From Ascoidea tarda (nom. inval.) (Eukaryota; Ascomycota; Saccharomycetes; Ascoideales; Ascoideaceae): a DNA stretch of 21,642 bases. The stretch is from the NCBI GenBank assembly GCA_030560485.1, contig JAKTTS010000258.1, forward strand, positions 1 through 21,642, given 5' to 3'. The notes under the pieces were generated by a model. The model was not told the origin of the DNA. It ran no database searches and saw only the letters and a list, made by a program, of their open reading frames with translations. Both the position numbers and the translations under genes were made by a program. This document shows, piece by piece, positions 8,782 to 15,599 of this stretch (position 1 is its first letter; each line of letters starts with the position of its first letter).

Positions 8782-8802
8782 ATGCTGTTTTGTTTAATAT
8801 GA
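8782..8802 (+). other. Six-codon upstream ORF overlapping the EFM2 start
   Basis: ATG CTG TTT TGT TTA ATA TGA encodes a six-residue peptide. Its TGA (8800-8802) shares two bases with the EFM2 ATG (8799-8801), giving an ATGA overlap. If the mRNA starts upstream of 8782, EFM2 translation would need leaky scanning past this ATG or reinitiation right at the overlap. The transcript start is unknown, so its use is inference. Confidence 0.4.
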
Positions 8803-10256
8803 AGGTTATTTTAGGAGAAAGCGAGACAGAAGAGGAAGACACAGAAAGCACTGAGACCTTGGAGAACGATTTTCGAGACGATACAGGCGATGAATTGATA
8901 AGCAGTAATGAGTTTGACCCTTTAACGTATTTTGAAGGTGTAGAAAATAGACTGGATCTTGTTGAACAAAATGAAAGGATAACTGATGAAAAAGATCACA
9001 AAAATAATGTTGGACAGCAGATAAGCTTTGGAGGAAAAGATGACAAAAATGAATACCAGAAAGAAATTCAATGCGACAATCAAGTGGAAGATACTATCGT
9101 CGGAATTTCAGACTTGCCGTCACTATCTACGAAACCTCCAGGATCTATTTTAATTACAGTGCTTAAGTTGTTATTTTCTACAGATCATTGTAATTTTAAC
9201 CATATAGAAGATAACAGTGACAGTGATGTTGGTAGTGATATCGAAAATAATAATGAAGATTTTCGGCACCAGTTTTTAGAAAATCATAATGTTAGTCAAG
9301 AAGAGTTGCACGATCTTTATAAGTATTTAAAGCTTTTTGGTAGTCAATTTAGATTACTACTATTAAACTATAATGAAAAATTACACAGTATTAAAAACAT
9401 TCCAAAATTATTTAGACATGAATTTTTTGATTACATTACTAGTATTTTAGCAAATGATTTGAAGTGGATTGAAAATTTGGCGTTGAAGGAAGAGATCTTA
9501 CAATTATCATCCAAACTATTATCTGAGAATTGTGGCAGACTAGCCAAATCTGATTTTATTCGTCGTATTAAGATCAAGTATGACAATAGGGGAAAAAACC
9601 ATTTAAATATCTTACTACAAGAGCCCTCATTGACTGAAGACAAGATTGGGTTGAAAACTTGGGGGTCTTCATTGAATTTATCAAAAAGAATTTGCAATGA
9701 GTTTGAAGATTTAATTGAGTTTCCAGTATTAGAACTTGGTTCAGGCACCGGATTAATTGGAACTGTTTTGAGCTTGCTTATGAAATCACAGGACAAAAAA
9801 TTCAATATTGGAGATTTAGTGTTGACGGATTTGGAGGAGATTGTTGAGAATCTAAAACAAAATGTAAAATTGAACCAAGTCGAAAACTTTAGTACGGTCA
9901 AGACACTAAACTGGGAAAACCCTGACTCATTTAAAAAATGGGTGATCGAAAACTATTCAACAAGTAATTATTATCAAACAATTATTATTTCAGATTGTTT
10001 GTACTCACCCAGTATGCCATTTTTATTGATTGAAATGATTAAAACATTTTTTAAGTTCAACAACAAATTGAAATCCAGATTGTTGATTCAAAATCCAATC
10101 AGAGAAGGATTTGAATATGAAAGAAATACATTAAGTGGATTACTCAATGAACATGGGATTCTAAAAAAAAGGCTAAAGTTGGTTAGAACAACCACAGAGT
10201 ATGGGTATGATGATTTTGGCAAGCAAGAATTTATATTCCAAGAGTTTTGCAGTTGA
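8799..10256 (+). CDS. EFM2: Elongation-factor lysine methyltransferase Efm2
   Basis: A 485-residue SAM-dependent methyltransferase of the METTL21-like (Methyltransf_16) family. The first ATG in this frame is at 8799. The acidic N-terminus (1-160) is longer than in S. cerevisiae Efm2 (419 residues). The stretch DLPSLSTKPPGSIL (105-118) and the block SENCGRLAKSDFIRR to LQEPSLTEDKIGLKTWGSS (242-291) match Efm2 features I remember. SAM-binding motif I is LELGSGTGLIG (311-321), the acidic loop is TDLEEIVENLKQN (343-355), and DCLYSP (399-404) occupies the place of the DPIYSP motif. In S. cerevisiae Efm2 methylates eEF2 Lys613 and eEF3 Lys187 in the cytoplasm. It shares its promoter with ECM32. CTG occurs once among about 58 Leu-type codons. 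Confidence 0.92.
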   Translation: MKVILGESETEEEDTESTETLENDFRDDTGDELISSNEFDPLTYFEGVENRLDLVEQNERITDEKDHKNNVGQQISFGGKDDKNEYQKEIQCDNQVEDTIVGISDLPSLSTKPPGSILITVLKLLFSTDHCNFNHIEDNSDSDVGSDIENNNEDFRHQFLENHNVSQEELHDLYKYLKLFGSQFRLLLLNYNEKLHSIKNIPKLFRHEFFDYITSILANDLKWIENLALKEEILQLSSKLLSENCGRLAKSDFIRRIKIKYDNRGKNHLNILLQEPSLTEDKIGLKTWGSSLNLSKRICNEFEDLIEFPVLELGSGTGLIGTVLSLLMKSQDKKFNIGDLVLTDLEEIVENLKQNVKLNQVENFSTVKTLNWENPDSFKKWVIENYSTSNYYQTIIISDCLYSPSMPFLLIEMIKTFFKFNNKLKSRLLIQNPIREGFEYERNTLSGLLNEHGILKKRLKLVRTTTEYGYDDFGKQEFIFQEFCS

Positions 10257-10534
10257 CAGAAAGTGAAAGCTGGCTTAAACAATAAAATTAACACCATTAA
10301 TTATAAAGTATAAAGAGAAATAAATAACCAAATAATACATTACTGATAGGACAATTAAAAGTATCATTTTTCACTCCTATTATGTTTCACAAAATTTCAC
10401 AACCACATTCAGATTATAGATCAGGAGGATGAGGATCGCAAATTAGAAAGACTGGCAAGTCCACAATCACAATTTCAGTTTTAGCAGGGAGTACTATCAC
10501 AAGCTTATTACTTAAACTAAAATATTGAAACAGC

Positions 10535-10542
10535 TCACGTGA
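10535..10542 (+). promoter_or_regulatory. E-box TCACGTGA (Cbf1-type site)
   Basis: A perfect 8-bp palindrome matching the RTCACRTG site of yeast Cbf1, which in S. cerevisiae regulates sulfur genes. Pho4/Tye7-type bHLH proteins bind the same core. It lies about 510 bp upstream of the SulP gene ATG; a second CACGTG lies at 10768-10773. Confidence 0.5.
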
Positions 10543-10735
10543 TTTTTATGGGTGCTATTTCCGGATCATGTAGACATAAATAGCTTAGAATGTATAAGTG
10601 GGATTGCGTTTTATCTTTCAAATGACTCTTGTTTAGCTAAGGGAAATGTCACGCTTTTGATATTTATTTGCTTTGCCAAAAGCCGCATGATAGCAGCATG
10701 CCAGCGTAGATAATACATAAATTAGCAGGAGGGTG

Positions 10736-10756
10736 ATCCGCTTTCAGCCAGCGGAT
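10736..10756. promoter_or_regulatory. Inverted repeat ATCCGC-N9-GCGGAT
   Basis: Perfect 6-bp arms at 10736-10741 and 10751-10756 place CCG and CGG 11 bp apart in everted orientation, as zinc-cluster (Zn2Cys6) dimers can read. No specific regulator can be named. Confidence 0.35.
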
Positions 10757-10767
10757 TAGAAGCTGCA

Positions 10768-10773
10768 CACGTG
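10768..10773 (+). promoter_or_regulatory. Second E-box CACGTG
   Basis: CACGTG in the context CACACGTGCTG, about 280 bp upstream of the SulP gene ATG and 87 bp upstream of the TATA box. This is a typical activator position. Confidence 0.4.
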
Positions 10774-10854
10774 CTGGAGTGGGTGCTTAATCCGGTACTT
10801 GAATCACTATATCCAAACAATGCTCCATTCTTTCAGTATTACGGCTTGGTTTGC

Positions 10855-10862
10855 TATATAAG
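10855..10862 (+). promoter_or_regulatory. TATA box of the SulP gene
   Basis: TATATAAG matches the yeast TATAWAWR consensus and lies 190 bp upstream of the ATG at 11052. That leaves room for a normal start-site window at about 10.9-11.0 kb. Confidence 0.55.
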
Positions 10863-11051
10863 GAACAGAAAGAACCGCAGTCCAATGGATTTTTTGCCAG
10901 AGAATCAACTGCTTCAGCAAGCTGCTCTACTTCTTTTTGCCAATTTCCAGCCCCTAGTCAAGCTTAAGCTAGAGATTCACCTACAAGAATATTTGCAATC
11001 ACTATCTAAACACCACTTCCGTAATACTTTAATACAATAGTGTCTACTACC

Positions 11052-13721
11052 ATGTCGAGGAGGGATCAAGACTTTGTTGCTCAAGAGTCTGCAGAGGACA
11101 AGAGACGTCCCAGTCTCTTCCACAGACCCAAGTCGACCACTAACCACACTACCAATCCCATTTTAAAAAACGTTGCAGAGCTATCAGACCCGAAAGATAA
11201 GATCATTCGCCCTATATCTGCAGCTCGGTCGATGACACGATCACTTTCCATGAAGACACCGGTTCTCAACTCTACCCCAAATGTGATGGCAGCTGTGACA
11301 CTCAACAATGGAGCAGCATCGATCAGCAACTTTCTGATGACAAATTCAGCCCAAGGCCAAGCTCAAGGTCAAGCTCAAGGTCAAGCTCAAAATTTCAATC
11401 TCAACTCAAACCTAAATCTCACTCCTAATACCAATTTCATTGCAAATACCAACACTAACGCTGTCATTACATCCACCTCCAAAGTTAATGCTGACCATCC
11501 ATGTCTATGTGGTATTCAATGTACTTGTGGTGTGGGCAATCTGAAGGAGTTAACTGCTGCTAATGAGTCCCAGCCTCTACTATTGCAGTACGCTGAGTCA
11601 TTGGGAAATGGCCACAACCATGCTAACCACAATGGGCCATACAGTATCAACATAGATAATGAAGTCGAGTTGAATGATTATTACACCATTAACACCAAGT
11701 TGCCGTTTTTAGAGCTACTACCGTACTACTTACCTTGCTTTTCCTGGATTCCAGACTACTCCATGAATAAGTTTTTCCACGACTTGATTGCCGGAATGAC
11801 TTTAGCATCTTTCCAGATTCCGATATCCATATCTTATGCTAATACAATTGCACATGCCCCAACGATATGTGGCTTGTACGGGTTGATTATTCCTCCCTTC
11901 ATATATGCAATTCTAGGGTCAGTTCCCCAGATGATTGTGGGACCAGAGGCAGCTATATCGTTAGTGGTGGGGCAGACAGTGGACTACATGCGGTTCCATC
12001 ACAGCGAGGAAATACAGGCTATCGACATTGTGGTGATCATGTCAATGATGGCCGGTTTCTTTTTGTTTTTTTTTGGTCTATTCCGGTTTGGCTATGTTGA
12101 GAACGTGTTGTCAAAATCGTTGCTCAATGGGTTTATCTGTGCAGTGGGATTGATCATGATAACCAATTCTTTTTTTGGAGAGTTAAAGCTAGATGCTCTG
12201 AAGTCAGCCACTCTATTAGACTCGCCATACGACAAATTCATGTTCATTTTACAGCAGGTAAAGGCTGGTAACTATCATTGGCCAACGGTTTTGTTGAGTG
12301 GAGTGAGCTTACTGGTTGTCTTGGTGATTCGACGATTCAAAAGGAAAGGCGGATTCAAGAACTCTTCCCAGACGTTCCAGAAGATCTTGACGTTGTTTCC
12401 GGAGATATTAGTGGTTGTAATTATTACCACTCTACTTTCTTATGAAATGGATTTCAAAGGCAGGTACAAAATAGAACATCTTGGAGCTGTAACTAATGAA
12501 GAAGGTAAGGGCAACATTGTGATGAAAAATCCGTTTTCAAGGGATAAGCTTAGGTACTATGATGAACTATTGTTTCCATCATTGACGATTGGGATATTGG
12601 GGTTTTTGGAAAGCACTACCGCATCGCAGTCGCTCGGGTCGATTTACAACTTGCCAATTTCTGCTAACAGAGAACTTGTTGCATTAGGGATGTTGAATAT
12701 TACTGGGTCGTTTTTTTCGGCGCTTGCATCCTTTGGAGGGTATGGAAGATCAAAGATCAATGCATTGTCTGGAGCACGCACAACCGTCTCGGGGTTTATA
12801 ATGGGTTTCTTCACTCTTCTCACAACATTTTTTATGGTAAAGTACTTTCACTACTTGCCAATGTGTATATTGTCAGTGATTACCACTGTGGTTGGGATTA
12901 ATTTGCTCATGGAAGTACCAGGCCACTTGATGTTTCACTGGAGAGACAAGGGCTGGAATGAGTTGCTTACATTTTTCATCACATTGCTTATTTCAATATT
13001 TTACTCAGTAGAAAGTGGCATTATTGTTGGGTGTGGTTACTCTGTTTTGAGAGTGGTGAAGCACTCCTCGAAATCACGGATTCAGATCTTGGGTCGTGTT
13101 CCCAATACAAACCACTTCACTAATGCAGACGAGCAAATACCAGAGGGGCTAAGCAAAGAGGAATTTCAATTTATTATCACCAGCAACAGGAAAATTGCAT
13201 CGAATTTGGAAGAAATTGAGGGTTGTTTGATTATTAAGATTCCCGAGCCACTTACATTCACCAACACGTCCGATTTAAAAATTCGGTTAAACAGGTTGGA
13301 GAAGTATGGGTCAATCAAAATTCATCCAGCAACAGGCAGGATTCGGAAGCAATCAATGACAAGATATGTGATATTTGACATGCATGGGATGACAGAGCTC
13401 GACTCATCAGCAGCGCAGATTCTCAAGGACATAGTTATCGACTACTCGGGAAGAGGTATCTATGTGTTGTTTTGCCGGGTGGCGAGGAGCAAAAAAGTTA
13501 GACAGAGATTGTTTGATTCTGGAATCAGCAAAATGATTTACCAAAAAAAAGATGGATCGTTTGCGGCGTCATACAGCATCATAAGCAGCGAAACAGGGGA
13601 AATTATTGGCGGAGTGAGAAACGGCTACTTGTATTATAGAGACATAACTGATGCTTTGCGAGCCGTAGATGAGATCGAGATGCAGTTGGAAGAAGATTTT
13701 GGTCCTCAAAATTTTTGTTGA
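11052..13721 (+). CDS. YPR003C: SulP/SLC26-family anion-transporter-like protein (YPR003C type)
   Basis: An 889-residue membrane protein; the first ATG in this frame is at 11052. Residues 1-215 form a polar cytosolic tail with a Ser/Arg-rich start, a GQAQ repeat (101-113), an Asn-rich stretch and a CxCx3CxC cluster (C151, C153, C157, C159). The SulP core runs from about 225 to 680. It begins YLPCFSWIPDY, includes the SulP signature region near GSVPQMIVGPEAAISLVVGQ (289-308), and ends in hydrophobic helices around FFITLLISIFYSVESGIIVG. A STAS domain follows (about 715-850), with EIEGCLIIKIPEPLTF and DMHGMTELDSSAAQIL. The core matches what I remember of S. cerevisiae YPR003C (754 residues), annotated as a putative sulfate permease. 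The longer N-terminal tail accounts for the size difference. Transport activity and substrate are not shown by the sequence. Confidence 0.92.
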   Translation: MSRRDQDFVAQESAEDKRRPSLFHRPKSTTNHTTNPILKNVAELSDPKDKIIRPISAARSMTRSLSMKTPVLNSTPNVMAAVTLNNGAASISNFLMTNSAQGQAQGQAQGQAQNFNLNSNLNLTPNTNFIANTNTNAVITSTSKVNADHPCLCGIQCTCGVGNLKELTAANESQPLLLQYAESLGNGHNHANHNGPYSINIDNEVELNDYYTINTKLPFLELLPYYLPCFSWIPDYSMNKFFHDLIAGMTLASFQIPISISYANTIAHAPTICGLYGLIIPPFIYAILGSVPQMIVGPEAAISLVVGQTVDYMRFHHSEEIQAIDIVVIMSMMAGFFLFFFGLFRFGYVENVLSKSLLNGFICAVGLIMITNSFFGELKLDALKSATLLDSPYDKFMFILQQVKAGNYHWPTVLLSGVSLLVVLVIRRFKRKGGFKNSSQTFQKILTLFPEILVVVIITTLLSYEMDFKGRYKIEHLGAVTNEEGKGNIVMKNPFSRDKLRYYDELLFPSLTIGILGFLESTTASQSLGSIYNLPISANRELVALGMLNITGSFFSALASFGGYGRSKINALSGARTTVSGFIMGFFTLLTTFFMVKYFHYLPMCILSVITTVVGINLLMEVPGHLMFHWRDKGWNELLTFFITLLISIFYSVESGIIVGCGYSVLRVVKHSSKSRIQILGRVPNTNHFTNADEQIPEGLSKEEFQFIITSNRKIASNLEEIEGCLIIKIPEPLTFTNTSDLKIRLNRLEKYGSIKIHPATGRIRKQSMTRYVIFDMHGMTELDSSAAQILKDIVIDYSGRGIYVLFCRVARSKKVRQRLFDSGISKMIYQKKDGSFAASYSIISSETGEIIGGVRNGYLYYRDITDALRAVDEIEMQLEEDFGPQNFC
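11352..11390 (+). repeat. In-frame 12-bp tandem repeat (GQAQ)
   Basis: Three copies of CAAGGYCAAGCT plus a partial fourth encode QGQA repeats (residues 101-113) in the N-terminal tail of the SulP protein. The 12-bp unit keeps frame when copy number changes, so length variation between strains is likely. Confidence 0.9.
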
Positions 13722-13937
13722 TCAAATAGTGGACAGAAACATGAGGGCATAACAAATTAAAAAACATTACACAATTCCAAATTATATGTTCCCAACTCGC
13801 ATCAAAAATAAATTCAGTTTATCCACTATTACTTCTCTCTGTTAAAGATGGTTCATTACTAATATGGATAATTAGGATTGATTAGATGATAGCGTAGTTA
13901 AATACGTTGTTTGTAAAGGTGAAAATATAAACGAAAA

Positions 13938-14208
13938 GAAAAGGAGTGGGAAGAGATGAATATATACGATGTAGAGTACCGGATAACGTGTCTTAAAACA
14001 TCACATCACACATAAGTTGCGTGTCAATTTTCGTGTCTATAAGTCACGCTTTAATACCCTCTTGTGATCGTACATGGTATACTGTTAAAGCGTGACTTAT
14101 TGAGACGGACATTGACACGCAGCTTATGTGTGATTGTCACGAGATGTCTGAAGACACGCTATCCGGTACTCTACATCGTATTTTTTTAGCGCTTCCCACC
14201 CCATTTTC
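13938..14208. repeat. Long imperfect inverted repeat (about 120-bp arms, 30-bp loop)
   Basis: The left arm (13938-14054) and the reverse complement of the right arm (14085-14208) align along their whole length at roughly 80-85% by eye. The inner ends pair perfectly over 14 bp (AAGTCACGCTTTAA, 14041-14054, with 14085-14098), and the arms share a 22-bp perfect stretch starting ATACGATGTAGAGTACC. The 30-bp spacer has a further TACC/GGTA pair. It lies 217 bp after the SulP gene stop, in no gene. It could be a foldback or MITE-type DNA element; no target-site duplication was recognised. Transcribed from either side, it would give one long hairpin RNA. Confidence 0.9.
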
Positions 14209-14325
14209 ATTTGATTATGTTTGAGATTGTTCATAGTGAATACAGTAATTAAAAAATAATATATAAATAGTAAAGTAATATTTAATAGGTTCAAAAACTC
14301 CAAGATATAAAGTAAAAATTGAAGC

Positions 14326-14347
14326 GGGGGAGGGGGGGGGGAGGGGG
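14326..14347 (+). other. G-tract, potential G-quadruplex
   Basis: Composition is G5-A-G10-A-G5 on the + strand, in otherwise AT-rich DNA and followed by AGCGCG. Four or more runs of three G are available, enough for an intramolecular quadruplex. It lies between the long inverted repeat and the first LTR-like repeat. Confidence 0.85.
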
Positions 14348-14401
14348 AGCGCGAAATATATATGTCGTAAATTACAAGAAACCGTGGGTTTTTTGAACAG
14401 A

Positions 14402-14764
14402 CACCACGCACGTGCAGTAATGCGTGTCAACGTGCGTGATAATTGTTCACGTTTCGACACCATCTTCTAATCGTTGATCGTATGCAGTGTGTAGCATTAT
14501 ATACCTGATTCGCTCCTCAAGCGCCGAGTAACAAATATTCTTGTTTACTCTTTGCCCGGACAAAAAAAATTCACATTAGTTGCAAAACCGCTGAAAATTG
14601 TTCATAACTGATTCAGTATTTCACAATTAAAATATTAATAAAAAAATAGTGGTTTAAAAGTTAAACAAAAAATTGAAAAATATAGTGAAAAATGAAACTT
14701 CGAAACGTTAAATATAAAATTTGTAAAATGCAGAACAACGTAGTTTTTCACCTCAAAACCAACA
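14402..14764 (+). repeat. LTR-like repeat, left copy (relic)
   Basis: The sequence resembles 17530-17800 in the same orientation, sharing CCACGCA, then TGTT-ACGTTT-ACAC around 14444-14460, the stretch TACCTGATTC, a TTCACATT/TTACACTAG-type block and an AT-rich tail. Yeast copia LTRs typically run TGTTG to CAACA; a TGTTC at 14444 and a CAACA at 14760-14764 are possible ends but uncertain. It lies left of the + strand copia relic and may be its 5' LTR and leader. It is old and decayed. Confidence 0.45.
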
Positions 14765-14802
14765 CAATTAAAAAAGTGTGTTGTTAATGTTCATGAAAAA
14801 AA

Positions 14803-14850
14803 TTGACGTTTCAACACTTTTGTGTAACTGTTTTCTGTATGCATCATAAC
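14803..14850 (+). repeat. Third LTR-like fragment (relic)
   Basis: TTGACGTTTCAACAC (14803-14817) is identical to 17574-17588 and is followed by similar TTTTGTGTAAC and CTGTATG-ATCA blocks. It suggests nested or tandem LTR fragments in this stretch. Confidence 0.4.
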
Positions 14851-15599
14851 AGTTAATATTTTTCAAATGCTTTTCAAACGAATACGTCACAAAATATACG
14901 CCAAATAATCATCTTGAACACCAAATCTCACAAAATTTAAAAAAACTTAAAAAGAATAATAACTATAATTCATTGAATCATATCAAAATAAAAAAATACA
15001 AAACTGTTAAAATTTAAATTGTTATTGTTGGTTTTGACATTGTTTAAAAGTGAACAATTGTGAAGGTTTTTGACACTGATTATTTTTTGTGCGTATTTTC
15101 CATAATATGAAAACACATTGATTCTTTATTTACAACACATATTTTATGCTCACTCTACTTAAATTTGTTAATTAATATTTTTATGTATATTTTTCTGTAT
15201 CAATTACAACATTTTCATTAATATAACATCTTGTAATTATTTTATTCATTTTTAAAAGATCCAAACTGTCTTGCACTAAAACAAGTTTTTAGTTTTGGTT
15301 TTTAAATACTTAAATTGATTTGTAATTCACTACAGATATTGATGGCGTTTTTAGTTTTTATTTTTATGTTTATATTTTTAGATTTGTGTTGAAATGTAAT
15401 TTATGATCAAGCACTTTAAAACGCAAAAATGCACGTGTCTGGTTTTTTTGCTGATAAAGCTTGTTAATTTGTTTTTTACGACAAATATTTTTTGCGCTTC
15501 TTATTTCAATTTTTTAGTTAATTTTTTTTATATTTTTACTACGCATACTATTTTATTTTACTATCAATATATAATATAGAAATTATTTAATTCACTATG
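14851..15599. other. AT-rich stretch, probable retroelement leader, no gene
   Basis: About 750 bp of very AT-rich sequence with no supported frame on either strand. By position, between LTR-like repeats and the gag-like part of the + strand relic, it is likely decayed leader and early gag. I see no direct motif here to prove that. Confidence 0.35.

Larger units (their letters stand above)
8442..8798. promoter_or_regulatory. Shared divergent promoter of ECM32 and EFM2
   Basis: A 357-bp region between two divergent ATGs. It contains a PAC-type GATGAGAT (8577-8584), an RRPE-type AAAAATTTT (8717-8725), a 17-bp tandem duplication (8563-8596) and, at the right end, a short upstream ORF overlapping the EFM2 start. 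The PAC plus RRPE pair is the known signature of ribosome-biogenesis genes in yeasts (PAC bound by Dot6/Tod6, RRPE by Stb3 in S. cerevisiae). Both flanking genes act on the translation machinery. No obvious TATA box was found for ECM32. Confidence 0.6.
10257..11051 (+). promoter_or_regulatory. EFM2 3' flank and promoter region of the SulP gene
   Basis: About 795 bp. The left part is AT-rich and would hold the EFM2 3' UTR. The right half carries two CACGTG sites (10536-10541, 10768-10773), a CCG-N11-CGG everted pair inside the inverted repeat ATCCGC/GCGGAT (10736-10756), and TATATAAG at 10855-10862. A 51-codon ATG frame (10885-11040) ends 11 bp before the gene but looks like chance unless transcription starts upstream of it. 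Confidence 0.5.

Noticed and set aside
9431-9901. 156-codon antisense frame within EFM2
   Set aside because: It lies fully inside the conserved methyltransferase domain on the opposite strand and encodes no recognisable protein.
10771-11040. 89-codon open frame directly before the SulP gene
   Set aside because: It opens with GTG, not ATG, overlaps the E-box and TATA box, and encodes nothing recognisable. It is best read as promoter and leader sequence.
14124-14463. Two overlapping - strand frames with Pro-rich stretches
   Set aside because: The Pro runs are only the G-tract read on the other strand, and the frames run into the long inverted repeat. No conserved features.
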